NCBI GenBank assembly: GCA_014860625.1
Contig: JACZJJ010000106.1
Coordinates: 1-49,621 of the forward strand
DNA length: 49,621 nucleotides
Direction of reading: 5' to 3'
Origin: Bacteroidales bacterium
Lineage (GTDB): Bacteria > Bacteroidota > Bacteroidia > Bacteroidales > FEN-979
Shown piece by piece: positions 25,386-34,516 of this stretch. The position numbers were made by a program, and so were the translations under genes. Every line of letters starts with the position of its first letter. Positions within the stretch are counted from its first letter, which is position 1. The notes beneath the pieces were generated by a model. That model saw nothing but the letters and a program-made list of their open reading frames with translations, did not search any database and had not been told where the DNA came from.

Positions 25386-26591
25386 TTATACTGGTTTCGA
25401 AATGATCAGGGAGGAGTTGTTGCCTCCAAAACCAAACGAGTTCGACAACACATGACGGATATCCTGTCCCGTTAACACTTCTGTTACCGGTTTGATCTTC
25501 AACTCTTTCATGGGGGTTGACCAGAGCAGGTTGGGAAATATGATGCCATGTTGAATGGATAAAACAGAGATTACAGCTTCAACTGCACCCGCTGCCCCAA
25601 GGGTATGACCGGTATAGCTCTTCGTTGAGCTGAATAACGGTACCGGATCAAAGATGCGTTCGAGAGCGATTCCTTCCGAAAGGTCGTTATTCTCCGTGCC
25701 TGTTCCATGAACATTGATATAATCGATACTAGAAGAGTTCAGATTACTCATTTTCAGAGCTTTGCTCATAGCCATGAAGGCGCCCTTGCCCTCGGGGGAA
25801 CTGGCTGTCTGGTGGTACGCATCGTTGGCGTTTCCGTAGCCGGATAATTCGGCGAACGGTTGCTTGCCTTCTGACTTCACCACATCTTCCGATTCGAGTA
25901 CCACATAGGCGGCGCCTTCGCCTAGAGTAAGCCCTGCTCTGTGCTCATCAAACGGATGGCATCCCCGTTTATCCAGGATCATCAACGTATTGAAGCCATT
26001 GAGCGTAAACATGGTCACGGAATCGGTCCCGCCGCAGATCATCCTGTCAACTTTTCCGCTGCGAATCAGATCCGCGCCAAACATCATGGTATTGGCAGAG
26101 GAGGAGCAGGCGGTGCTGATGGTGGAGACAAGTAGCCGAATGCCCAGTTCGGAAGCGATGTGTTCTGTGCTTTCGCCACAGTCGTGGTTGACAACATCTT
26201 TCAGGCGACCCGACTCAGGATTTTCCAGAAAGTCTTTGTAAAATACTTCGGTTCGATCCATTCCACCAACGGTCGTTGCCGATAGAAATCCTGTTCTGTA
26301 TGCATTCACATCTTCGATACCGGCAGATTTGAGGGCCTCTTTGGCTGCAATCATGCCCAGAAGAGTGGTGCGGGTAAATTGATCGCTTCCACGGTGTCCG
26401 GCCAGATCAAGTAATCCGGCGTTGGAGAGCTTTACTTCAGCGATGGGAAGTGATCCTTTGTGCAAGGTATTCAGAAGCGTGATCTCCCCAATTCCGGATC
26501 TGGATGCCTTCAGTGAAGTGAATACTTCCGGCACATTGTTCCCAATGGATGAAATGATCCCTATCCCTGTAATGTAGATGCGTTTCGACAT
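25386..26591 (-). CDS. Beta-ketoacyl-ACP synthase (KS 2), partner of CLF 2
   Basis: The 401-residue protein has C162 in STACSSSANT, His in INVHGTGTENND, His in STKSYTGHTLGAAG and a GFGGNNSSLI terminus. The full catalytic triad is present. With CLF 2 it forms a KS-CLF pair such as ApeO:ApeC, which sets polyene length. It has its own promoter element 24 bases upstream. It is closely similar to KS 3, so the KS-CLF unit was duplicated in tandem. Confidence 0.93.
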   Translation of the reverse strand: MSKRIYITGIGIISSIGNNVPEVFTSLKASRSGIGEITLLNTLHKGSLPIAEVKLSNAGLLDLAGHRGSDQFTRTTLLGMIAAKEALKSAGIEDVNAYRTGFLSATTVGGMDRTEVFYKDFLENPESGRLKDVVNHDCGESTEHIASELGIRLLVSTISTACSSSANTMMFGADLIRSGKVDRMICGGTDSVTMFTLNGFNTLMILDKRGCHPFDEHRAGLTLGEGAAYVVLESEDVVKSEGKQPFAELSGYGNANDAYHQTASSPEGKGAFMAMSKALKMSNLNSSSIDYINVHGTGTENNDLSEGIALERIFDPVPLFSSTKSYTGHTLGAAGAVEAVISVLSIQHGIIFPNLLWSTPMKELKIKPVTEVLTGQDIRHVLSNSFGFGGNNSSLIISKPV

Positions 26592-26614
26592 TTATCCAAT
26601 AGAATTTGGTGGGG

Positions 26615-26622
26615 CAAAGTTA
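26615..26622 (-). promoter_or_regulatory. -7 element for the KS 2 gene
   Basis: TAACTTTG on the minus strand ends 24 bases before the ATG at 26591. It lies in the 50-base gap after CLF 1, so the second KS-CLF pair can be transcribed separately. Confidence 0.5.
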
Positions 26623-26641
26623 ACAGAAAAATAATAACCAA

Positions 26642-27700
26642 TTACCTGTTCAGGAGTAACAGCGAATGGTTGACATTCCGATACTGGTTGTAAACAAGAA
26701 TATGCTGCAAACGATCGGATGGAAGATTGTTGACCTTGATGGCAGCGGGAATTAACTGGTGCTTCAGAATGTTGGCCGCAAGCCACAAAGCGAAACCCGT
26801 GGATGTATAATACTCACCGCAAAGATGTTTGTACCACAATTTCTGGGTTTGCATGAAGATTCCGGATCCAAGCTCGTTATAGACCGTATCAAAAAGGATA
26901 TCTCCGTTATATCCCATGATCACGGCATCCAGCTGATCAATGGTCAATCCGTTGAAAGAAAGAAAGGATAAAATGGACGTTTCCAGTTCTTCGGTATCCT
27001 TCGGATGATAAATTGTTTTTACATCGCTCAGCGTACAGTAGGTTGATTGGGAGCGTTGGTTTCCAAGGAGATAGTAAGCAGCTCCCTCACCTGCCAGTGC
27101 TCCCTGTGTTCCGGAGGAAAGAAGTGTGAGATTGTTGACAGGATTCATTTTCCAGTGACCGGCCTTTCGTGTGATCTGGAGGTGGTTATCTGTCATTTCA
27201 TCAATTCCGCCAACCAGGGCATTGTCAGCCATTCCTTCTTCAATCTGCAACATGGCATCCTGCAGCGCACTTTCAAAAGAGAATGCCCGGTGAACATACG
27301 TTGAATTGTAATTGTGGCAATTGAGTGTAATGGCGATCTGGGAACTGATGGTATTGTAGGTCGACTGAATAAACGGAGTTGGATTCATCAGCTGTTCGCC
27401 TTCATTCATTCCGCTTAAAATCTTCTCGGTATCTTCCACAGAGCCAAGTCCGGTGCCTGTGATAATGGCATCTGGCATCTGGCATCCGGCATCAGATAAG
27501 GCGATCTTTGCAGAGGTGATCCCCATTTTGATCAGCCTGCTCATCCGGCGGGCTGCAATGGGGTTGATGTAATCCTTGTAGTTCGGATTGATCGCCTGAA
27601 GGTAATCAGCGGTATACTCCACTATTTCGGGGAGAAACACAGCAGGATCTGTTGTAAGCTGCGGGGAGATGAGTCCTATGCCATTGATAAAGGCAGTCAT
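26642..27700 (-). CDS. KS-like chain length factor (CLF 1)
   Basis: The 352-residue KS homologue has YVHRAFSFESA at the active-site position (no Cys) and lacks the two His motifs. It resembles CLF 2 along its whole length (INGIGLISPQLT against INGVGCLSPQLT). Its ATG overlaps the KS 3 stop by ATGA-type overlap (27697-27700), as expected for an obligate heterodimer. It also carries the DAGCQMPDAIITGTGLG segment. Confidence 0.88.
   Translation of the reverse strand: MTAFINGIGLISPQLTTDPAVFLPEIVEYTADYLQAINPNYKDYINPIAARRMSRLIKMGITSAKIALSDAGCQMPDAIITGTGLGSVEDTEKILSGMNEGEQLMNPTPFIQSTYNTISSQIAITLNCHNYNSTYVHRAFSFESALQDAMLQIEEGMADNALVGGIDEMTDNHLQITRKAGHWKMNPVNNLTLLSSGTQGALAGEGAAYYLLGNQRSQSTYCTLSDVKTIYHPKDTEELETSILSFLSFNGLTIDQLDAVIMGYNGDILFDTVYNELGSGIFMQTQKLWYKHLCGEYYTSTGFALWLAANILKHQLIPAAIKVNNLPSDRLQHILVYNQYRNVNHSLLLLNR
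27467..27494. repeat. Four 7-base units (GGCATCT/GGCATCC) inside CLF 1
   Basis: The units are GGCATCT, GGCATCT, GGCATCC and GGCATCA. They occupy the site equivalent to the array in CLF 2, with a different unit order at the third base of codons. Confidence 0.85.
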
Positions 27701-28896
27701 ATTTTTTTAAATATAAGCGATGTATTGTTGCCCCCAAACCCAAAGGAGTTCGACATGACCACATTCACATCAAGGTCGGAAATTAACTCCCTGACAGGAG
27801 TGAAGCTCAGTTCGGGCATGGGACTTTCAAGATTCAGATTTGGCAGGATCATCCGGTGTGTCAGGCAGAGAATGGAGAGAATGGCTTCCGCAGATCCTGC
27901 AGCGCTGGTCATGTGGCCGGTAAAAGGCTTTGTGGAGCTTACTTTAGGGATGGTTCCGTTAAAAAGCCGTTCAATGGCTAACCCTTCCGCAATGTCGTTG
28001 TTGTCTGTTCCGGTACCATGGGCATTGATGTAATCGATATCAGATGGCTTAAGACCAGCTATCTTCAATGCCCGTTCCATGGCCAGGTAAGCGCCTTTCC
28101 CGTCGGGAGTCGAAGCTGTTTGGTGGAAGGCCTCGCAGGCATTCCCATATCCCTTCAGCTCTGCAAAGACCTCACGGTTCCCGGCCCTGGCTGCCTCTTC
28201 CGATTCGAGGATCAGATAGGCAGCTCCCTCTCCAAGGGTAATCCCACTTCGGTTGGCATCAAAGGGACGACATGGAACTTTGTCGAGTATCTTGAGGGCA
28301 TTGAACCCGTTTACATGAAAACTGGTAAGTGCTTCTGTTCCTCCGGCAACCACCCTGTCGAGCTTGCCGCTGCGGATCATTCTGGCGCCCAGCAGCAGTG
28401 CGTTGGCCGCGGAAGAGCAGGCAGTGCTGATGGTTGTCACATAGTCGCCAATACCCAGCAAATCAGCGATTTTTTCTGTGCTGTCGGCACAGTCATACAC
28501 ATCGATGTACTGGTTTTTGGAGTCGTTGGTAAGAAAGTCCTTGTAGTAAATCTCACACCGGTCCATTCCCCCCACTGTGGTAGCGGAGATCAGCCCAGTT
28601 CGGAGGCGGGGAACCTGGTCAAGACGGGCGTGAGCAAAAGCCTCTTTGGCTGCGATCAGCCCTAGAAGTGCATTCCGGGAATAGCCCGCCAGATCAGTTA
28701 ATTGTGCGAATTCGGCAAGCTGGCTGTTGCTCCATGGAACCTCGGCAAAGGGGTATTCATCTCTATGGAATGTATCGAGGTATTTCAGTTTTCCGATACC
28801 AGACCGGGAGGCAAGAACCGAATCAATTGTTTCAGGCAGGTTGCTGCCAATACTGGAGATGATGCCGATCCCGGTAATTACTACCCGTTTGGCCAT
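27697..28896 (-). CDS. Beta-ketoacyl-ACP synthase (KS 3), partner of CLF 1
   Basis: The 399-residue protein has C160 in STACSSAANA, His in INAHGTGTDNND and His in STKPFTGHMTSAAG. All catalytic residues are present. It overlaps CLF 1, with which it should form an active heterodimer. ACP 2 is encoded 3 bases upstream. It is the upstream copy of the KS-CLF duplication. Confidence 0.93.
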   Translation of the reverse strand: MAKRVVITGIGIISSIGSNLPETIDSVLASRSGIGKLKYLDTFHRDEYPFAEVPWSNSQLAEFAQLTDLAGYSRNALLGLIAAKEAFAHARLDQVPRLRTGLISATTVGGMDRCEIYYKDFLTNDSKNQYIDVYDCADSTEKIADLLGIGDYVTTISTACSSAANALLLGARMIRSGKLDRVVAGGTEALTSFHVNGFNALKILDKVPCRPFDANRSGITLGEGAAYLILESEEAARAGNREVFAELKGYGNACEAFHQTASTPDGKGAYLAMERALKIAGLKPSDIDYINAHGTGTDNNDIAEGLAIERLFNGTIPKVSSTKPFTGHMTSAAGSAEAILSILCLTHRMILPNLNLESPMPELSFTPVRELISDLDVNVVMSNSFGFGGNNTSLIFKKI

Positions 28897-28899
28897 CCA

Positions 28900-29157
28900 T
28901 CAGGCGGTTTGGTGCTCTGTGATGTATTCAGCCATTGTTCTGATTGAGTGGAATATTTTTTTTCCGTCTTTGGGGTCTTCAATTTTCAGTCCGTAATTTT
29001 TCTCCAGGAGAACAATCAATTCAAGTGCATCAATTGAATCCAGTCCGAGCCCCTCTCCAAACAGTGGTGAATCCGCCTCTATATCCTCAGGTGAGATATC
29101 TTCAAGGTTAAGCTGTTCAATAACTTCTTTCTTCAGTTTTTCAATTAATTCTTCCAT
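28900..29157 (-). CDS. Acyl carrier protein 2
   Basis: The 85-residue acidic protein has the attachment Ser S41 in GEGLGLDSIDALEL. Its position directly before KS 3-CLF 1 makes it the likely carrier for polyene extension. The GLDSID form of the motif is common in aryl polyene and type II polyketide ACPs. Confidence 0.93.
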   Translation of the reverse strand: MEELIEKLKKEVIEQLNLEDISPEDIEADSPLFGEGLGLDSIDALELIVLLEKNYGLKIEDPKDGKKIFHSIRTMAEYITEHQTA

Positions 29158-29167
29158 ATATGCCTCG

Positions 29168-29815
29168 TCACATTATTGTATATAATTCATTTACAGTTTT
29201 TTCAGAGAAAGGAAGAGCTATCTCCCGGGCCTCTGCATTCATTTCCCAGATGCCTGGTTCAACAAACATCAAAAGGGCTTCAAAATCTTCTTTCAGCAAA
29301 TCTACCCATCCTGTCAGGCAAACATCAATCCTGTTTTGCTGAAACAGTTCATTCACATATTTGGTCAGCAGCCTGCCGTCAAATCTCTCCGAGATCAGAA
29401 AAGCATTTTCTCCCCTCAGCTGATGCCGGATACAGATCTCTCCGATCATGATGTTGGGAAGCGTGTACACAAATACCGAAGGGCTTGGAAAATACTCCGA
29501 ACGGTTGCTTATACTTTGCTGGTGTATGATGTCGGTATCCAGGCTTGAACTAGAATTTGCGATCACAATGCCAACGCGTTTCCTGTCGTAAGAATCCAAA
29601 TTTAACTGTTTGAAAACCAACTCCGATGCAATAAATCCAAGTTTGCTCAGAGGGTCCATCTTGTAGAATTTCGGATACCCCAGATTAAGGCTTTTAAAGA
29701 ACGGCTTGATAAACTCCGCAAAAGTAATAAAATTTTCATCACTATATTCAATCCGGCCGTTCACCCTGACCTGGCCCGGTTTGATTTGTGCATATGCTGA
29801 GATAACCTGTTCCAT
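29168..29815 (-). CDS. Half-length ketosynthase-like protein
   Basis: The product has 215 residues. It matches only the N-terminal half of a ketosynthase: KMDPLSKLGFIASELVFK, VGIVIANSSSSLDTD, SPSVFVYTLPNIMIGEI, then LRGENAFLISE where the nucleophile Cys would be. No Cys-His-His triad is present. The ATG at 29815 is one base past the KS 4 stop, and the stop is 10 bases before ACP 2. This tight fit argues for a compact functional gene and not a decayed full KS. It may be a structural or chain-guarding partner in the KS complex. Confidence 0.75.
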   Translation of the reverse strand: MEQVISAYAQIKPGQVRVNGRIEYSDENFITFAEFIKPFFKSLNLGYPKFYKMDPLSKLGFIASELVFKQLNLDSYDRKRVGIVIANSSSSLDTDIIHQQSISNRSEYFPSPSVFVYTLPNIMIGEICIRHQLRGENAFLISERFDGRLLTKYVNELFQQNRIDVCLTGWVDLLKEDFEALLMFVEPGIWEMNAEAREIALPFSEKTVNELYTIM

Positions 29816-29816
29816 G

Positions 29817-30989
29817 CTACTTAAGTTCGAACATGATGGCTGCATTGCATCCCCCGAAACCGGAAGCGCTTTTCATGCAACTGCTGATCTCTTTATCCTC
29901 ATTGGATGCGATCACCCGAATGGGTTCCGGAACACCCAGTGTTTCAAATCCGGCTGATCTGATCAGTCTTTGGTTTTTAAGACTCTGAATGGATGCTACC
30001 GACTCAATGAGGCCTGCAGCACCAAGGGTATGGCCCCAATATCCCTTGAAACTGTTGACAGGGACCTCAACCAGGCCGGCAAGAGCGATGGCTTTTGACT
30101 CCATCTCATCATTGAACGGTGTGGCCGTTCCGTGAGCATTGATAAATCCCATCTCAGAAGGGGAGAGTCCGGCTTCTGTCATACTTTTTTGCATTGCCAA
30201 AGCCAGTTCCTCTCCGGTCCGGGATGGCCCTGAAATATGATTGGCATCGTTGGAGGTGGCAGCACCGGCAATGGTGATGTGCTTTTCTGTGTCGTTTGTC
30301 TTTTTTGTAGTCAGTACCATCGTTCCGGCTCCTTCGCCGAGAGAGAGACCGTCGCGGCCTGCATCATAGGGGCGGCAGGGGTTCGGACTGATGGATTGAA
30401 ACGACTGAAATCCCGAGATCACAAACTCCGAAAGAATGTCGCCTCCGGTTACTACAGCCTGATCATACAACCCGGATTTCATATACCTGAAGGCAGCCAT
30501 CAGTGCCATGATGCCTGATATACAGGCGTTGGAGATGATCATTGGAGGGTTGGCAAATCCGAAAAAACTGCCAACGATCCGGGCCATTTCCCACAGGTAG
30601 ATTCGCTTTGGAGGAAAAAGCGATGCTGACCTGGTTTCAAGAAGGTCGATGTTCCCTTTGGTAGTGGAAACGACAAATAATGTCCTGTTATCCCTGAAAT
30701 CCTGTTCAAGTGGAGCAATGGCTTCGTGGACTGAGATTATCAAAAACTTCTCGAGCCTGGTGAAAGAGGAGCATTCGTCCGTTTTCTTATGAAAGGCCAG
30801 TACAGCCTCAAACTTCTCTTCCAGCACACCTGAATCTACCAGGGAAAGAGGGATAGGGGTGGGGAAGAGCCTGGGGTTGCTCGTCATGCGGATGCCAATG
30901 GCACCTGCTTCCATAGCTGCCATGTTTTCAGCCGTGGTGATTCCAAGGGAAGTGATGATGTTGTGGCCGGCGATATAGACTGATCTCAT
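29817..30989 (-). CDS. Beta-ketoacyl-ACP synthase (KS 4)
   Basis: The 390-residue KS has C156 in SNACISGIMAL, His in INAHGTATPFND and His in FKGYWGHTLGAAG. It is complete, but differs from KS 2/3 in its N-terminal half (MRSVYIAGHNIITSLG). It is followed by the half KS. It could initiate chains or work with the half-length protein, as ApeR-like KSs do in aryl polyene loci. Confidence 0.9.
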   Translation of the reverse strand: MRSVYIAGHNIITSLGITTAENMAAMEAGAIGIRMTSNPRLFPTPIPLSLVDSGVLEEKFEAVLAFHKKTDECSSFTRLEKFLIISVHEAIAPLEQDFRDNRTLFVVSTTKGNIDLLETRSASLFPPKRIYLWEMARIVGSFFGFANPPMIISNACISGIMALMAAFRYMKSGLYDQAVVTGGDILSEFVISGFQSFQSISPNPCRPYDAGRDGLSLGEGAGTMVLTTKKTNDTEKHITIAGAATSNDANHISGPSRTGEELALAMQKSMTEAGLSPSEMGFINAHGTATPFNDEMESKAIALAGLVEVPVNSFKGYWGHTLGAAGLIESVASIQSLKNQRLIRSAGFETLGVPEPIRVIASNEDKEISSCMKSASGFGGCNAAIMFELK

Positions 30990-30999
30990 TCTCCGAATA

Positions 31000-31422
31000 T
31001 CAGATTAGCCCCCAGTGTTTTTTCCATCCAATAAAAAATTCGGGAGCAGTAAGCAACAGTTCGCCTTCCGGAGTGAGAAAGACCTGAACAGAGCTTCCGG
31101 TTGCAGCCAGTTCCATATCAGCTTTCCGGAATATTTTGTATTCAAATACGATTTTTGCGGCTTCCGTATTTACATGTTTCACTTCAACAATGGCTGTATC
31201 TCCGACTTGCAGGGGCTTTTTAAAATCGCACTGTACCTTAACGATGGGTATCATCACATTGTGCTTATAGACATCCAGGTATCCAAGTCCATACGTATCA
31301 CCAAAGGCTTCCCTGGCATCTTCGAAATATTTCAGGTAATTTCCGTGCCAGACGATGCGCATTGAGTCAACCTCTCCAAACCTGACTTTCACTTCTGTGC
31401 GATCTACAAGCTCTTTTATCAT
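31000..31422 (-). CDS. 4HBT-type acyl thioesterase (thioesterase 2)
   Basis: The 140-residue hotdog protein has VRFGEVD19SMRIVWHGNYLKYFEDARE, the YbgC-like active-site signature with catalytic Asp. It differs from thioesterase 1 and probably has another substrate. It overlaps the ABC permease gene by 4 bases and lies 10 bases before KS 4. Confidence 0.9.
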   Translation of the reverse strand: MIKELVDRTEVKVRFGEVDSMRIVWHGNYLKYFEDAREAFGDTYGLGYLDVYKHNVMIPIVKVQCDFKKPLQVGDTAIVEVKHVNTEAAKIVFEYKIFRKADMELAATGSSVQVFLTPEGELLLTAPEFFIGWKKHWGLI

Positions 31423-32720
31423 TTGCTGACAGGAGGTTTTAAGGTGCGATAAATGGCTGCTATGGAAATGGTGACTGCGAAAAAGAGCAGCAACTTGATA
31501 ATTTCCGGAAGAATATCCACTAACGTACTTCCCCGGAGGAAAAGATCAAGAAATCCTGCGTGTGCCCAGTTAAGCGGCGAAAAGGTGGCAATATGCTTCA
31601 TGACCCCTTGCATCAGATAGACGGGGACCCAAAGTCCTCCCATCGCTGCCAGGACAACCACTGACACTGCCCCGAAAGCAGCTGCCTGTTGGTGTGTTCT
31701 TGAAACTGTTCCGATCAGGATGCCATATCCCAATGCGGCCAGGCTGGAGACGATAGCAAGCACGGCAATGGCAAAATAGTTCGTTCCCAGTTCAAGAGCG
31801 GGCATCTTAAAGAGGGGAAGCACAAATATCCCGGCAAGGACCATCAATACAAACTGGATAAAGCACACCAGGAGATAGACTCCCACTTTGGACATGAAGA
31901 CAGTCATATAAGAGACGGGTATGGTCATGAGCCGTATCAGGCTACCCTCTTCCCGCTCTTTGATGATGCTGCTGGTGAGCGGGATGACAATGAAGAACAT
32001 GGCAAAAATTGCCCATGAAGGCACGTTATGCTGAGTGGTCGAAGGCAGGATCTCCTCTTCAACGCCCGATGGGAAAATCTCCTTGAAATAAACGGACTCC
32101 TGGTAATCGATGATCGGCATGTTGAACTTGGGAAAAAGATTCCTAAGCTCATCCTGGAATGTTTCAAAAATCATTCTGGATTCAATCCGGGAGTTGAATT
32201 CCTTGGTAGCGCTCAGAAAGGCATTCCGGAATGAGTTTCTGACCGCAGGATCAAAATAGATAAGGATCTCCACGGAGTCGTTATTGGTAACGCCGGATAA
32301 AATATCATTGTCGGGCATCATCAGGCTTGTCATCGTTTTGCTGACAAGCAGCCTGATCTTGGCACGTAGTCTTTCCGATGTCTGTTCAGGAATCACTACT
32401 GCTATCTGGTAATTTCCTTCCAGCACCTCCTGTCGTGCAGTCTCCTCTGTAATCGGAATTGAATCAAGTGCGGTGATCAGAGTAAATATTTTGGCCTCCG
32501 AAAGTCCCTGCTGAAATTTATTCCCGACAGAATCCTGATCGAGGTTTACAAACAATACAGGCACTTGTGGCTCCTTGGAGATTGTGCTCCATCCAAACTC
32601 CTGGACCATTGAGAGGACAACCACCATCACCATTGGCATCAGGAACAGAACAATCAACCCTGCCGGGTCGCGGATCAGGATGAGCCACTCTTTTCGGTAT
32701 GCAGCAAAAAATTTAAACAT
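31419..32720 (-). CDS. ABC-2 type transporter permease
   Basis: The 433-residue protein has one N-terminal helix (~18-38), a large extracytoplasmic domain to ~245 and five C-terminal helices (for example SWAIFAMFFIVIPLTSSII and ALGYGILIGTVSRTHQQAA). This is the ABC2_membrane_3/YhhJ-like build. With the adjacent ATPase (3-base gap) it forms an exporter, most simply for the polyene or its lipid-linked form. Confidence 0.92.
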   Translation of the reverse strand: MFKFFAAYRKEWLILIRDPAGLIVLFLMPMVMVVVLSMVQEFGWSTISKEPQVPVLFVNLDQDSVGNKFQQGLSEAKIFTLITALDSIPITEETARQEVLEGNYQIAVVIPEQTSERLRAKIRLLVSKTMTSLMMPDNDILSGVTNNDSVEILIYFDPAVRNSFRNAFLSATKEFNSRIESRMIFETFQDELRNLFPKFNMPIIDYQESVYFKEIFPSGVEEEILPSTTQHNVPSWAIFAMFFIVIPLTSSIIKEREEGSLIRLMTIPVSYMTVFMSKVGVYLLVCFIQFVLMVLAGIFVLPLFKMPALELGTNYFAIAVLAIVSSLAALGYGILIGTVSRTHQQAAAFGAVSVVVLAAMGGLWVPVYLMQGVMKHIATFSPLNWAHAGFLDLFLRGSTLVDILPEIIKLLLFFAVTISIAAIYRTLKPPVSK

Positions 32721-32723
32721 ACA

Positions 32724-33479
32724 CTAATCCCTCAGACCTTTCCCTGTTAATCCCAGAAATAGGTTCTCAAGGTTCTTAAACTCCGGGTTTTTCTCTACCA
32801 ACTCTTTTGGATTGCCGATGGCAATGATCTTTCCGGTATCAATGATAGCCACGCGGTCACAAAGTCTTTCAGCCTCCTCCATGTAGTGGGAGGTATAAAT
32901 AATGGTGGTGCCTGTCTCCTGAAGTTCTCTCAGGAACTCAAGAATCACATTACGTGACTGAACATCAATTCCAACCGTTGGCTCATCAAGGAAGAGAACT
33001 TTAGGTTTGTGGAGCAACCCGGCAATCAGGTTAACCCTCCGTTTCATCCCGCCTGAGTATTTCTCTACCTTTTTCCGTGCGAACTTCTCCAGTCCGAACC
33101 GTATCAGGTACTCATCAATGCGTTGTCTCAGTTCCAGTCCCTTCAATCCGTACATATTGCCAAAAAACTGAAGATTCTCCAGTCCGGTCAGGGTAGGGTA
33201 GAGGGCAACCTCCTGGGGCACAACCCCGATGATGTATTTTATTTTTTCGTGATTGGAACGGATATCGAGCCCATCGATCGTTACCTCCCCACTGGTCGGT
33301 GGAAACAGGCCGCTCAGGATTGAAATGGTCGTTGTCTTTCCGGCGCCATTGGGACCAAGCAAGCCAAAGATCTCGTTCCTGAAAATTTCGAGAGAAATAT
33401 GGTCAATTGCCGGTGTATCAGTCCCCTTGTAATATTTGGTCAGATTCCGAATCCCAATGATGGACTCTGATGGCGTCAT
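32724..33479 (-). CDS. ABC transporter ATP-binding protein
   Basis: The 251-residue ATPase has Walker A at ~42-49 (GPNGAGKTT), signature YSGGMKRRV, Walker B VLFLDEPTVG and an H-loop in IYTSHYMEEAE. The ATG at 33479 overlaps the stop of the BtrH-like gene (ATGA); an earlier TTG is unnecessary. It powers the ABC-2 permease encoded next. Confidence 0.94.
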   Translation of the reverse strand: MTPSESIIGIRNLTKYYKGTDTPAIDHISLEIFRNEIFGLLGPNGAGKTTTISILSGLFPPTSGEVTIDGLDIRSNHEKIKYIIGVVPQEVALYPTLTGLENLQFFGNMYGLKGLELRQRIDEYLIRFGLEKFARKKVEKYSGGMKRRVNLIAGLLHKPKVLFLDEPTVGIDVQSRNVILEFLRELQETGTTIIYTSHYMEEAERLCDRVAIIDTGKIIAIGNPKELVEKNPEFKNLENLFLGLTGKGLRD

Positions 33480-34498
33480 CAAATCTTGATTTTAGCTAGT
33501 TTTTTGTAAACCTCTTCTTCCTTGTACGAGATGTCAATGAGCATATCGCCCAGCATGCCATAATCCTCTGTTGGTTCAGAGCGGCTTTTGCAATTTCTTG
33601 CTCCGATATACGAGAACTCTCTCCATTTCATCGCTACATTCCCCATCATTTCAGCTGCATCAAGGAGTTCCTGGTTGTTGAATTTTTCACCCGCCTCTTT
33701 CAGGAAAGCGCCGTAAATAAAACGAAATCCGGCTCCGCCAGAACCAACCTCTTCCGACATCCTGAGAACCTGACCAAGGTAAAAAGAGGCTTTTTCCTGC
33801 CCGTGCTTTTTCGGCCATTTTTTCAGATCCTTGGCCATAAACCGAATTCCTCTGGTTCCGATCAGCGGGAAAGGCATTCCCGTCAGTTCATAGACTGTTT
33901 TGGCAATCCCTTCTGAAACAGCTTTTTTGATGTCCACATTTTTATCCACCTTGTTGATCCAATACATCTTCCCGTGAGGCGCAAAAGCACCTTTGACCCA
34001 GCGTACACGCTGAAGATCGGCGGTGGAGATAGTCTGGGGCAACTCCAGGACGGTATCACTCACATAGAACGTGTCTCCCTCTTTACCGTAAATCACCAGA
34101 TTGTGCATGTTGTAATGCATCCGGTATTCAGGGGGAAAGAAAGGCAGGTTGAAAACGCCTACCTGGAGGCCGGTAGGGATGCCTTTCTCCATATTCCGGT
34201 TCAGGGCATCAAGTGATTCCTGCGGGTTTTTAAACTTCTTAATGACCACGGCATCAGCTCCCAATCGTTTGGCAGCCCGTCGGAAAATCGTATTCGGGAT
34301 ATTCCGGAAAGATATCATTGGGGCATACTGGACTTTCAGAAATGGAATATAGCTGAAATACAGTCCGTTCCCGATTCCAAACGCCATGGGCTCCGAGATA
34401 TCCATCCCATAATATCTAAATAAGTTGGATGTGGTTCCGCTTTCGCAATGACCCGCCTGACGGTGGGTGAAATCTATCATTGTTGTTGGTTGTTCCAT
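33479..34498 (-). CDS. BtrH N-terminal domain protein, probable ACP-linked acyltransferase
   Basis: From the ATG at 34498 the product has 339 residues. C18 in RQAGHCESGTTSNLF, H132 in YNMHNLVIYG and D148 in FYVSDT form a papain/C39-like Cys-His-Asp set. This is the pattern of the butirosin protein BtrH, which moves an acyl group from an ACP to an acceptor. The C-terminal region is helical and holds EPTEDYGMLGDMLID. The likely role is to transfer the finished aryl polyene or an aryl unit from ACP to its acceptor before export. The ABC exporter genes follow at once. Confidence 0.78.
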   Translation of the reverse strand: MEQPTTMIDFTHRQAGHCESGTTSNLFRYYGMDISEPMAFGIGNGLYFSYIPFLKVQYAPMISFRNIPNTIFRRAAKRLGADAVVIKKFKNPQESLDALNRNMEKGIPTGLQVGVFNLPFFPPEYRMHYNMHNLVIYGKEGDTFYVSDTVLELPQTISTADLQRVRWVKGAFAPHGKMYWINKVDKNVDIKKAVSEGIAKTVYELTGMPFPLIGTRGIRFMAKDLKKWPKKHGQEKASFYLGQVLRMSEEVGSGGAGFRFIYGAFLKEAGEKFNNQELLDAAEMMGNVAMKWREFSYIGARNCKSRSEPTEDYGMLGDMLIDISYKEEEVYKKLAKIKI

Positions 34499-34516
34499 AA
34501 GTTCAGGCAATTCTCG

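Noticed and set aside
29168-29815. Frameshifted or truncated pseudogene of a full ketosynthase
   Set aside because: The frame is intact, begins one base after KS 4 and ends 10 bases before ACP 2, leaving no remnant of a C-terminal half.
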